From positions 1-64,000 of the forward strand of contig JAFDXY010000018.1 in assembly GCA_018267725.1 (NCBI GenBank): a DNA stretch of 64,000 nt. The letters are read 5' to 3'. The notes below the pieces were generated by a model. That model was not told the DNA's origin, did no database searches, and saw only the letters and a list, made by a program, of their open reading frames with translations. Below are positions 1-7,098 of this stretch, piece by piece. Position 1 is the stretch's first letter, and every line of letters starts with the position of its first letter. The translations under genes were made by a program, and so were the position numbers. This DNA comes from Bacteroidota bacterium (GTDB lineage Bacteria > Bacteroidota > Bacteroidia > Chitinophagales > Chitinophagaceae).

Positions 1-131
1 AACATCGTATTGGCAATAGGCGGGGCGAAGTGCTTCGTATCAAACTTTTTCGTAAATTTGAACATTCGTGCTTCGTATCAACTTTGGTGCATAAAATCCC
101 GCCCATCGCCAATACGCGGCTCGTTGTGTGC
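1..131 (+). repeat. attC-like repeat A (5' end cut by window start)
   Basis: The window opens exactly at the AAC of the left core. Outer stem 6-14 (CGTATTGGC) pairs with 108-116 (GCCAATACG), and inner stem 19-24 (GGCGGG) pairs with 98-103 (CCCGCC). An unpaired AATA faces CATC between them. The right core GTTGTGTGC is at 123-131. The middle holds two related copies of a CTTCGTATCAA-type unit. The outer-stem bases differ from those of repeats C and D but stay complementary. Confidence 0.7.
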
Positions 132-195
132 AATACGCAACGACGGGGCTGCCGAAAACCGCATTTTGAAAGAGTAGGCAAGAAATTAACAATAA

Positions 196-414
196 ATGAA
201 AACAATCGGACGACTTTTCGGCATTCTTGCATTAATCGGAATGGTATTAGGTATGATACCACTTTTTGGATGGCTAAATTGGTTAAATATTCCTTTAGCT
301 ATTTTAGGACTTGTTTTATCCATAGTAGGTAAATCAAAAGGTGGCATAGCTATATGTGTCGTTGCTATTTTATTCGGTGGCATCAGACTTTTAATGGGAG
401 GTGGAATTGTTTAA
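196..414 (+). CDS. Small hydrophobic membrane protein, cassette 1
   Basis: A 72-residue protein with two or three closely spaced hydrophobic segments: about residues 6-22, 28-45 and 50-68, separated by short Trp/Pro- and Lys/Gly-containing turns. It has no cleavable signal or lipobox, so it is probably an integral inner-membrane protein. The Gly-rich composition (LGLVLSIVGKSKGG) resembles small DUF4190-type proteins common in accessory DNA, but I cannot assign a family. It is the first gene of a two-gene cassette, 19 bp ahead of the next ORF, and reads in the same direction as the array, as cassette genes usually do. Function unknown. Confidence 0.6.
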   Translation: MKTIGRLFGILALIGMVLGMIPLFGWLNWLNIPLAILGLVLSIVGKSKGGIAICVVAILFGGIRLLMGGGIV

Positions 415-433
415 CACAAACACATAAAGACTT

Positions 434-820
434 ATGGCAATCTACGGAATTGGTGCTTATTATGACGGCGATGTAAGCGATGAATTTATTGACAACAACA
501 TTGTTGGAACAGGTTGGAACCTAAATGACGCACCAGAACTTCATTTGTATTTTAGGACTTTAAAAGTTGGTGACATAGTTTATATTAAATCTGCGGCATT
601 TGGACAAGATATAGCTGTAAAAGCAATTGGCGTAATAACCAACAACGACATTCTATCTACAGCCAATCATTATCTGACAGAAATTGGACGAAATGTAAGG
701 TGGCTAAACACTGACAAATTCACAATACCAAGACCAGCAGAGAAAAATAATGTTCGTGCAAATACTACGTATGAAGAATTCCATCCCTTAGTACAACAGG
801 AAATAATTAGACGAATTTGA
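434..820 (+). CDS. Hypothetical cassette protein, possible EVE/PUA-like fold
   Basis: A 128-residue soluble protein with no signal peptide or membrane segment. The centre (around residues 45-70) has the pattern LKVGDIVYIKS followed by IAVKAIGVI. That resembles the 'GD.V..K......G...IG.V' strand pairs of EVE or other PUA-superfamily modified-base-binding domains, but this is only a visual resemblance. The end is basic (QEIIRRI). The gene stops 11 bp before repeat B, a tight gene-to-attC spacing typical of integron cassettes. If the EVE idea is right, it might recognise modified nucleic acid, which would fit an accessory defence gene. Treat it as hypothetical. Confidence 0.6.
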   Translation: MAIYGIGAYYDGDVSDEFIDNNIVGTGWNLNDAPELHLYFRTLKVGDIVYIKSAAFGQDIAVKAIGVITNNDILSTANHYLTEIGRNVRWLNTDKFTIPRPAEKNNVRANTTYEEFHPLVQQEIIRRI

Positions 821-830
821 AAAATGTACT

Positions 831-1033
831 GCACACAACAAACGGTTTGGCGGCAGTCGGGGGGACAAGAATATGTTCTCAACTTCAGTTCGCTAATCAA
901 CTTTTGTTCCAGCTTGACGAAACGCTATTGAACATTTGTGCTAACATTTAACTTTACATTATTATTCAGCTTCGGTTGTAGGCTGGCGTTTTCCAAATGC
1001 CCGCCCGACCGCCAATCCGAAACCGTTACCTGC
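831..1033 (+). repeat. attC-like repeat B
   Basis: Left core GCACACAAC (831-839) is the exact reverse complement of the right core of repeat A (123-131), the start of the same cassette. Right core is GTTACCTGC (1025-1033). GGTTTGGCGG near 844 pairs with CCGCCAATCC near 1009-1019, followed by a GTCGGG/CCCGCCCGAC inner stem. The interior is longer than in the other repeats (about 200 bp in all) and has diverged, but keeps AACTTTTGTtc and AACATTTGTGC pieces seen in C and D. Confidence 0.7.
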
Positions 1034-1076
1034 TATGCTATGGCACCTCCAAACAAAATAAACTGAACGACAAATT

Positions 1077-1715
1077 TTACGCCTTTCTTTTAACCATTCG
1101 ACTACGAAGCATACTCAAAAATTCAGGAGTAATGCCGAGATAGGAAGCTATATGTTTTTGTGGAATACGCTGTTCCAAATCAGGACGGGTTTGAATAAAG
1201 TTCAGGTAACGTTGTTCAGCATTAAGTGATATGCTTTGGCTGACACGCTCCATTGCTGCCAACAAAGCGTTTTGATAAAATAGACGAAAGAATTTTTCAA
1301 AGGACGGCACAGTCGTATATAGAAGCTCAAGGTTAATTTTTGAAATACCAAGCAGTTCCGAATTTTCCAATGCTTCAACAAAAATTTGGGAGGGATTTTG
1401 CGATAAAAAACTGTGCAAACCTGAAATCCATTGACCCTCAATTGCAAGATAACTCACACGTTCAACCCCGTCTTTATCTATTTGATATGCCCTGAAACAA
1501 CCCTTTAGAATGTAGTATTGTTGCTGTGTAATTTCTCCTTCAAAAACAAGTAACTCCTTGCGTTTTATTTTTTTAGGTTCAAGCAAGGAAACAAAGAAGT
1601 CTTTATCTTCTTCGGTAAGAATAATATGTTCGCAAACACTATTTAACAAAATATCTACACTTATTGAAAAATGTGTATGTTCCCAAGTCATTTCGTTTTC
1701 TACTTTTTTAGCCAC
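1077..1715 (-). CDS. Crp/Fnr-family transcriptional regulator
   Basis: 212 residues, the usual length for the family. The first two thirds form a cyclic-nucleotide-binding jelly roll: FEGEITQQQYYILKGCFRAY is the typical strand-turn-strand, and the aromatic-rich stretch after it is common in Bacteroidota CRP-like proteins. The C-terminus carries a helix-turn-helix (QKHIASYLGITPEFLSMLRS). The protein ends soon after the recognition helix, as in many of these homologs. It lies 41 bp downstream of the FMN reductase gene on the same strand, so the two are probably cotranscribed and the regulator may control the reductase. Both genes run against the direction of the array. An in-frame Met at residue 9 could be the real start. 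Confidence 0.85.
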   Translation of the reverse strand: MAKKVENEMTWEHTHFSISVDILLNSVCEHIILTEEDKDFFVSLLEPKKIKRKELLVFEGEITQQQYYILKGCFRAYQIDKDGVERVSYLAIEGQWISGLHSFLSQNPSQIFVEALENSELLGISKINLELLYTTVPSFEKFFRLFYQNALLAAMERVSQSISLNAEQRYLNFIQTRPDLEQRIPQKHIASYLGITPEFLSMLRSRMVKRKA

Positions 1716-1756
1716 CGTTTAAAATATACCTTTTGTTTGTATAACAACTATCAAAA

Positions 1757-2341
1757 TTAATGATTTATTGTTGCCCTTTCAGACAGCTTGTTTTCAAATC
1801 GAACTATAAGACTTTTAAATTCGGCACTCATACTTTCGTTAACAATGTGAAATCCATCAGCATCGATTTTTGTATTTTGGTAGAAAATCGGCAAAGAAAA
1901 CTTATCAACCACATTCCCACCCAATTGGGTGATAGTTCCAGTGGCATTTTCAAGGGCTACAGAAGCTCCGACCGAGCCGGGAGAAGTACTGAGCAACAAA
2001 ACAGGTTTGTCTCTAAAAACATTTGTGTCAGCAGGATTGTTGGTTTTTACGGATTTGGAAAGCCAATCAATTGTGTTTTTAAAAACTGCCGTAACAGAAC
2101 GATTATTTTCTGCAATTGAAATGATAAAAGCATCATATTTTTGAATTTCATCAAACAATAAAATGGAGTTTTCAGGAACACCCTCTTTGCCTAATATTTC
2201 CACAGAAAATAAAGGCATCGGATAGTCCCGAAGATTGATTAAAGTAGAACCGTGTTCCGAAAGTAAACCTGTGGCATAAGCCGCCAACTGCTGATTGATA
2301 GATTGTGGGTTGTTGCTACCTGCAAAAGCTAATATTTTCAT
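1757..2341 (-). CDS. NAD(P)H-dependent FMN reductase family protein
   Basis: 194 residues from the Met of MKILAFAGSNN. The reading frame extends further upstream, but that part would run into repeat C and lacks family features. This start also gives the family's beta1-loop FMN phosphate-binding motif GSNNPQS at the very N-terminus. The later stretches SIAENNRSVTAVFKNTIDWL and LLLSTSPGSVGA match the flavin-binding loops of the NADPH_dep_FMN_red/flavodoxin-like fold. Expected role: cytoplasmic reduction of FMN, quinones or azo/nitro compounds. It is the first gene of a probable two-gene unit with the Crp-like regulator. A second member of the family is at 31967-32518. Confidence 0.88.
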   Translation of the reverse strand: MKILAFAGSNNPQSINQQLAAYATGLLSEHGSTLINLRDYPMPLFSVEILGKEGVPENSILLFDEIQKYDAFIISIAENNRSVTAVFKNTIDWLSKSVKTNNPADTNVFRDKPVLLLSTSPGSVGASVALENATGTITQLGGNVVDKFSLPIFYQNTKIDADGFHIVNESMSAEFKSLIVRFENKLSERATINH

Positions 2342-2446
2342 TTTTATTTTATTACTTATTGAATTGAAGCACAAAACAACAACAATAGAGAGTGATAAAA
2401 AATAAGATTGTTTAAGAAATAGAGTAGTATAATGACAAAAAGCACA

Positions 2447-2582
2447 GCAGGTAACAAGGTATTGCCAAAAGCGGAGCTGAAGTGCTTCGATTGGACATTT
2501 GTGCAAGTTTCAACATTCGTTCTTCGATTGAACTTTTGTGCTAAAAATCCCCGCCTTCGGCAATACCCGAACCGTTACAGGC
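2447..2582 (+). repeat. attC-like repeat C
   Basis: Left core GCAGGTAAC (2447-2455) is the reverse complement of the start of cassette 2 (1025-1033); the match extends to AGCAGGTAAC. Outer stem 2458-2466 (GGTATTGCC) pairs with 2559-2567 (GGCAATACC), and inner stem 2471-2476 pairs with 2549-2554. Right core is GTTACAGGC (2574-2582). The middle contains two direct copies of a CTTCGATTG.AC.TTTGTGC unit. It is nearly identical to repeat D, with 7 differences over about 125 bases in my hand alignment. Confidence 0.75.
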
Positions 2583-2828
2583 AAGCGTAAAACGACCGTG
2601 CAACAATCAACATTCGTGCTGACAATAAACAGAAAAATACCAACCCTTCGCAAAATTAAAAGAGGTGCAACCAACCGCACAAAGCCAACGCTTTGCACCA
2701 CATTTAATTTTGCTCCAACGCTCCTCCGACTATCGAGCAATCGCAATTTTGAACCCAATTTTGACGATAACACCTTTTAAAATTGTAACTTTACAGACTG
2801 AATATAAATTTGAATTGAAAATATAACA
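2583..2828 (+). promoter_or_regulatory. Leader of the restriction cassette with a candidate promoter
   Basis: No gene is visible in this gap. A Bacteroidota-type -7 element TAAATTTG lies at 2805-2812, with ATTG at 2782-2785 as a candidate -33 element 19 bp upstream. This would give a very short leader before hsdM (ATG at 2829) and let the cassette carry its own promoter, unlike most integron cassettes. CAACATTCGTGC near 2610 resembles the interior of the attC-like repeats and may be a relic. Confidence 0.4.
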
Positions 2829-4415
2829 ATGGCTAAAAAAGCAAAAGAAATACAAGACGAACCATTAGAAAAAAAACTTTGGAAAGCAGCTGACAAACTG
2901 CGTAAAAATATGGACGCTGCCGAATACAAACACGTTGTATTGGGCTTGATATTCCTGAAATATATTTCTGATGCTTTTGAGGAACAATATCAAAAATTAG
3001 TTGCTCTGAAAAGTGAAGGTGCCGACCCCGAAGACAAAAACGAATACATTGCCGAGAAAGTATTTTTTGTCCCTGCAACGGCTCGTTGGAATTACATACA
3101 AGGCAGAGCAACACAGCCCACCATTGGCAAAGACATTGACGATGCAATGGACACGATTGAAAAAGACAATCCGTCTCTGCGTGGTGTTTTGCCAAAAGTT
3201 TTTGCACAAGAAAAGTTGGACAAAACAAGTTTAGGCGGATTAGTAAACCTTGTTGGCTCGGCAACTTTGGGAACAAAAGAAGCACATCTGCCTGTGCCGA
3301 CACGGCAGACAGGAAGCAAAGATTTATTAGGACAAGTATTTGAATACTTCTTGGGCGAATTTGCTCTTGCCGAAGGCAAAAAAGGCGGACAATTCTACAC
3401 TCCGCAAAGCGTTGTAAAATTATTGGTTGAAATGCTTGAACCTTACGAGGGTAGAGTGTTTGACCCTTGTTGTGGTAGTGGTGGAATGTTTGTACAAAGC
3501 GAAAAATTCATCAAATCACATCAAGATAATTATAAACAAAAAGGGAAAACAGGATTAGCATTAAACCCTGCCGACCGCATTTCTATTTACGGACAAGAAA
3601 GCAACCAAACCACTTGGCGATTAGCAAAAATGAATTTATCTATTCGTGGTATTGACAGCAGTAATGTAAAATGGAACAACGAGGGTAGTTTTTTAAACGA
3701 TGCCCATAAAGATTTGAAAGCCGATTACATTATTGCCAATCCGCCTTTTAACGACAGCGATTGGAGTGGCGAACTTTTGCAAAAAGATGCACGCTGGCAA
3801 TATGGTGTGCCTCCAAACGGCAATGCCAATTACGGTTGGATACAGCATTTCCTTCACCACCTTGCACCCGATGGCAACGCAGGTTTTGTGTTAGCCAAAG
3901 GCTCGCTATCTACTAAAACAGGCACAGAAGGCGACATACGCACCAAGCTGATAGAAAACGACCTGATAGACTGCATTGTAAACCTGCCCACCAAATTGTT
4001 TTTGAACACGCAAATACCCGCTTGCTTGTGGTTTATGCGAAAAGAAAAGACAAAACGCAAAGGCGAAGTGCTGTTTATTGATGCTCGCAACCACGGCTAT
4101 TTGGTAAACCGCAGAAACCGTGCTTTGACCGATGAAGACATTACCGCCATTGCCCAAACCTACCACAACTGGCGAACAGGCGATGGCGAATACAACAACA
4201 TTGACGGCTTTTGCAAAAGTGCCACCTTACAGGAAATTACCGACAAAAAATATGTACTTACGCCCGGCAGATACATTGGCTTGCCCGATGAAGAAGACGA
4301 TTTTAATTTTGCTGAACGATTTACTGCCTTGAAAGCAGAATTGGAAAAGCAAATTGCCCAAGAAGCCGAACTCAACAATGCCATTATCTCAAACCTTGCT
4401 AAAATAAAATATTAA
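2829..4415 (+). CDS. hsdM: Type I restriction-modification methyltransferase subunit HsdM
   Basis: 528 residues, full length. The N-terminal HsdM_N region (LWKAADKLRKNMDAAEYKHV) is followed by the N6-adenine methyltransferase core: SAM-binding motif I FDPCCGSGGMFV near residues 211-222 and catalytic NPPF near 304-307. With HsdS it forms the sequence-specific methylase that protects host DNA, and with HsdR the restriction complex. It is the first gene of the cassette and 3 bp separate it from the dinD-like gene. A short in-frame insertion near residues 153-163 (HLPVPTRQTG), just before SKDLLGQVFEYFLGEFA, is encoded by a palindromic repeat at 3287-3313 and is absent from the HsdM proteins I know. 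It falls outside the catalytic motifs, so the enzyme is probably active. Confidence 0.97.
   Translation: MAKKAKEIQDEPLEKKLWKAADKLRKNMDAAEYKHVVLGLIFLKYISDAFEEQYQKLVALKSEGADPEDKNEYIAEKVFFVPATARWNYIQGRATQPTIGKDIDDAMDTIEKDNPSLRGVLPKVFAQEKLDKTSLGGLVNLVGSATLGTKEAHLPVPTRQTGSKDLLGQVFEYFLGEFALAEGKKGGQFYTPQSVVKLLVEMLEPYEGRVFDPCCGSGGMFVQSEKFIKSHQDNYKQKGKTGLALNPADRISIYGQESNQTTWRLAKMNLSIRGIDSSNVKWNNEGSFLNDAHKDLKADYIIANPPFNDSDWSGELLQKDARWQYGVPPNGNANYGWIQHFLHHLAPDGNAGFVLAKGSLSTKTGTEGDIRTKLIENDLIDCIVNLPTKLFLNTQIPACLWFMRKEKTKRKGEVLFIDARNHGYLVNRRNRALTDEDITAIAQTYHNWRTGDGEYNNIDGFCKSATLQEITDKKYVLTPGRYIGLPDEEDDFNFAERFTALKAELEKQIAQEAELNNAIISNLAKIKY
3287..3313 (+). repeat. In-frame palindromic insert P1 in hsdM
   Basis: A 27-base unit of the form TCTGCCTGTG-(5 bases)-ACGGCAGACAGG. 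It can pair as CTGCC/GGCAG or CCTGT/ACAGG. The same unit, with only the middle five bases changed, occurs in hsdR at 11352-11378, and reverse-orientation relatives occur at 8907-8935 and 9356-9382. It adds about ten residues between two conserved HsdM blocks. Confidence 0.7.
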
Positions 4416-4418
4416 GCT

Positions 4419-5303
4419 ATGGCAAAAGAACTTACACATCAAAATATGAGTTTGTTTGAGCAAATAAGACAAACAGACGAAAATGGTAACGAATTCTGGA
4501 GTGCAAGAGATATATCTAAAGTATTGGAATATTCCGAATATCGGCACTTTGTACCTGTAATAGAACGGGCAAAAGAAGCCTGTATCAACAGTGGACAGCA
4601 AGTAGGTTATCATTTCGAGGATATCCTCGAAATGATAACCACAGGAAAAACAGCACAGCGAGAAGTGGAAAGCGTAAAACTCTCCCGCTATGCCTGTTAT
4701 CTGATTGTACAAAATGCCGACCCAAGCAAAGAGGTTGTGGCATTGGGGCAAACCTATTTTGCGGTGCAGACCCGATTGCAGGAGATACGCCAAATGGATG
4801 AATACAACCGTTTGAGTACCGAAGACGAAAAACGTTTGTTTCTCCGCAACGAAATGGCAAAGCACAATACACAGCTTGCTGCTGCTGCTAAAGATGCAGG
4901 AGTAATAGAACCTTTGGACTATGCCATCTTTCAAAACCACGGATATATGGGTTTATACGGAGGCTTAGATGCCAAAGCTATACACAAACATAAAGGATTG
5001 AAGAAAAGTCAGCAGATACTAGACCATATGGGCAGTACAGAACTGGCAGCCAACCTTTTCCGAGCCACGCAAACCGAAGAAAAACTAAAACGGGAAAACA
5101 TAAAAGGCAAGCAAAATGCCAACAAAACACACTTTGAAGTTGGTAAAAAAGTAAGAAAAACCATACAGGAATTAGGTGGCGAAATGCCCGAAAACCTACC
5201 AGTAGCCGACAGTATAAAAAACCTGTCTGCCAAGACACAGGTAGAAATAGAAAAAGCACAACAGCCCAAACAGCTAAAACCCAAGAAAAAAGATAAGGAA
5301 TGA
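4419..5303 (+). CDS. dinD: DinD-like (DNA-damage-inducible protein D) family protein
   Basis: 294 residues. The N-terminal block FWSARDISKVLEYSEYRHF, the central VKLSRYACYLIVQNADPSK, then YFAVQTRLQE and HNTQLAAAAKDAGV match the DinD/Bro-N-like family. In E. coli DinD is LexA-controlled and affects RecA activity; copies inside type I RM loci are common, and their role there is not established. The C-terminus is Lys-rich (KPKKKDKE). It overlaps hsdS by 4 bases (ATGA), implying translational coupling. A perfect 36-bp palindrome at 4605-4640 encodes GYHFEDILEMIT, at the place where relatives usually have a DHF.D...M block of the same length. The palindrome therefore appears to overwrite the block rather than lengthen the protein. 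Confidence 0.85.
   Translation: MAKELTHQNMSLFEQIRQTDENGNEFWSARDISKVLEYSEYRHFVPVIERAKEACINSGQQVGYHFEDILEMITTGKTAQREVESVKLSRYACYLIVQNADPSKEVVALGQTYFAVQTRLQEIRQMDEYNRLSTEDEKRLFLRNEMAKHNTQLAAAAKDAGVIEPLDYAIFQNHGYMGLYGGLDAKAIHKHKGLKKSQQILDHMGSTELAANLFRATQTEEKLKRENIKGKQNANKTHFEVGKKVRKTIQELGGEMPENLPVADSIKNLSAKTQVEIEKAQQPKQLKPKKKDKE
4605..4640 (+). repeat. Perfect 36-bp palindrome inside dinD
   Basis: The 18 bases from 4605 (GGTTATCATTTCGAGGAT) are followed without a spacer by their exact reverse complement up to 4640. It lies wholly within the conserved coding part of dinD and keeps the frame. Confidence 0.95.
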
Positions 5304-6454
5304 GCGAGTGGAAGGAATATAAATTGAGTGAAGTAACAGAGCCAGTTAAGGAAACATACAATCCTGACGGAAGCGATGATTTTGCATATATTGGGCTTGA
5401 ACACATTGAGCAGGAAACTTTGCGTTTAAATTCGGTTGGTGTTTCTTCTGATGTTACAAGTAATAAATTCAAATTTCAACCTAATGATGTTCTTTTTGGC
5501 AAACTTCGTCCATACTTCAGAAAAGTTGTAAAGCCGCAATTTGGCGGAATTTGTTCTACAGATATTTGGGTTTTCAGAGCAAAAGAAGATTTTGAGCAAA
5601 ATTTTCTGTATTACTTTTTAGCGAGTTGGGAATTTGTAAATACGGCAAATGGTGCAGAAACAGGAACTCGTATGCCAAGAGCAGATTGGGGTTTTTTGAA
5701 AGATACTGTTTGGAATTTCCCCACCCTACCCGAACAAAAAGCCATAGCCGAAGTATTGAGCAGTTTAGATGATAAAATAGACCTGCTGCACCAAAACAAC
5801 CAAACGCTGGAACAACTTGCGGAAACGCTGTTTAGAAAGTGGTTTGTGGGAAGTGAAAAATTAGAAACGAAAAGTGAAAAATTAGGAGATGTGATTACAG
5901 TAAAAGGCGGAACAACACCAAGCACTGCAAATCCTGATTTTTGGAACGGAAAAATTAATTGGACTTCGCCAAGAGATTTATCAAATCATAATTCTGTTTT
6001 TCTTTTTGATACCGAAAGAAAAATTACTGAACAAGGATTGAAGCAAATTAGTTCAGGTTTATTACCTGTTGGAACAGTACTTCTTTCATCAAGAGCACCA
6101 ATTGGATATTTGGCAATCACAGAAATTCCTGTTGCAATCAATCAAGGTTACATCGCTATTATTTGTGATAAAATTGTTTCAAATTATTTCATCTATTTAT
6201 GGTGTAAATATAATATGCCTGAAATAGAAAATTCTGGCAATGGTTCTGTATTTCAAGAAATATCCAAATCGACATTCAAGGATATGGATATAAATATTCC
6301 AGCAAAAGAAATATTGAAACAATTTGACAATGAAGTTGAACCATTTTTTGAAAAACTAAAATCCAACACCACCCAAATCAAAACCCTACAAACGCTGCGA
6401 GATACTTTGCTGCCAAAGTTGATGAGTGGGGAAGTGAGGGTGTCTGAACCGTGA
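5300..6454 (+). CDS. hsdS: Type I restriction-modification specificity subunit HsdS
   Basis: 384 residues with the usual two half-sites: TRD1 about 1-145, then the conserved PEQKAIAEVLSSLDDKID helix, then TRD2 about 195-335, then a second helical repeat ending LQTLRDTLLPKLMSGEV. It chooses the DNA target for HsdM and HsdR. The start overlaps the dinD stop. Just after the first helix (LFRKWFVG) there is a 7-residue tandem repeat, SEKLETK then SEKLGD, encoded by two copies of AAGTGAAAAATTAG at 5851-5864 and 5872-5885. Changes in this linker could alter target spacing. The last residues (SEP) and the stop come from the left inverted repeat of the downstream GxxExxY element, so the native C-terminus has been replaced or trimmed by a few residues. 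Confidence 0.96.
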   Translation: MSEWKEYKLSEVTEPVKETYNPDGSDDFAYIGLEHIEQETLRLNSVGVSSDVTSNKFKFQPNDVLFGKLRPYFRKVVKPQFGGICSTDIWVFRAKEDFEQNFLYYFLASWEFVNTANGAETGTRMPRADWGFLKDTVWNFPTLPEQKAIAEVLSSLDDKIDLLHQNNQTLEQLAETLFRKWFVGSEKLETKSEKLGDVITVKGGTTPSTANPDFWNGKINWTSPRDLSNHNSVFLFDTERKITEQGLKQISSGLLPVGTVLLSSRAPIGYLAITEIPVAINQGYIAIICDKIVSNYFIYLWCKYNMPEIENSGNGSVFQEISKSTFKDMDINIPAKEILKQFDNEVEPFFEKLKSNTTQIKTLQTLRDTLLPKLMSGEVRVSEP

Positions 6455-6996
6455 TTTTCGCATGATTTTTAAGATGAACAGGATTTTTTATCTTGGTAAT
6501 CTTAAAAAGATTGACAAAATCAAGGTTAAAGATTAAGATAATTAAATAAGATTTTTAGTGTTATGTTAAAAGAAGAACAAGATAAATTAACCCACCAAAT
6601 AATTGGTAGTGCAATGGAAGTACATTCCATTTTAGGCAATGGCTTTCAGGAAGTGGTGTATCAGAGAGCCTTGTCTATTGAAATGAATTTGCGTAATATC
6701 GAACACCAACGAGAATTTGAAATGCCTTTGTTTTACAAAGAGGTAAGCGTAGGTGGACGCAGAGTAGATTTTCTTGTAAATGGAGAAATTTCAGTTGAAA
6801 TTAAAGCAATTATCAATTTAGATGACACACATTTGGCACAAGCAATGAATTATTTGGAAGCCTATAATTTAGAAACAGGTTTACTAATTAATTTTGGTAC
6901 AAAGAGTTTACAGTTTAAACGATTGTTCAATAAAAAATATAAGGCACAATAAAATCTTTATAATCCTAAAAATCTTGTAATAATCAAGGTTCAGAC
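6442..6996 (+). mobile_element. Putative GxxExxY mini-element with terminal inverted repeats
   Basis: Left end 6442-6456 (GTCTGAACCGTGATT) and right end 6982-6996 (AATCAAGGTTCAGAC) are inverted repeats matching at 14 of 15 positions. Between them are AT-rich leader and trailer pieces that are themselves related (GATTTTTAAGAT at the left, AAAATCTTG at the right) and one gene encoding a GxxExxY protein. The left end forms the last codons and stop of hsdS, which suggests insertion at the 3' end of that gene. No transposase is encoded. Confidence 0.65.
6563..6952 (+). CDS. GxxExxY protein (PD-(D/E)XK nuclease superfamily)
   Basis: 129 residues, the normal size for this family (TIGR04256/PDDEXK_3). 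The naming motif is at residues 27-33 (GFQEVVY). The nuclease-like core follows: RRVDFLV, then ISVEIKA, giving D...E.K, then LAQAMNYLEAYNLETGLLINFG. The family is widespread, often multi-copy within a genome, and without an established function. Here it sits between inverted repeats, reads with the RM operon, and has more AT-rich flanks than its neighbours. Its role in restriction is doubtful. It looks like a passenger of a repeat-bounded element rather than an RM subunit. Confidence 0.88.
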   Translation: MLKEEQDKLTHQIIGSAMEVHSILGNGFQEVVYQRALSIEMNLRNIEHQREFEMPLFYKEVSVGGRRVDFLVNGEISVEIKAIINLDDTHLAQAMNYLEAYNLETGLLINFGTKSLQFKRLFNKKYKAQ

Positions 6997-7007
6997 AATA
7001 TGAAACA

Positions 7008-7079
7008 ATGAGCAAAGAACTAAATATAAACAAAGATTACAGCAATTTGGTAAGCCCAAATAAGTCAGAAGCCTTCTAA
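7008..7079 (+). pseudogene. 23-codon ORF, possible gene remnant after the GxxExxY element
   Basis: An ATG ORF of 23 residues (MSKELNINKDYSNLVSPNK and four more) begins 11 bp after the right inverted repeat and ends 19 bp before the DUF1016 gene. It reads like the N-terminus of a larger protein, with no recognisable continuation in any frame. It may be a remnant of a gene interrupted or deleted when the element arrived, or simply a short leader. No family assigned. Confidence 0.3.
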
Positions 7080-7098
7080 CTTATTGTAAAAAGAAATT

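Noticed and set aside
30..332. A 100-codon plus-strand ORF across repeat A.
   Set aside because: It begins inside the attC-like repeat and shadows the small membrane protein gene.
3279..3318. GAAGCA on both sides of palindrome P1 as a target-site duplication.
   Set aside because: The two copies are 34 bases apart, which would not keep the frame if one copy plus the insert were added; likely chance.
4389..4940. A 183-codon minus-strand ORF across dinD.
   Set aside because: It is the complement of a clear DinD-like coding frame and owes its length partly to the palindrome.
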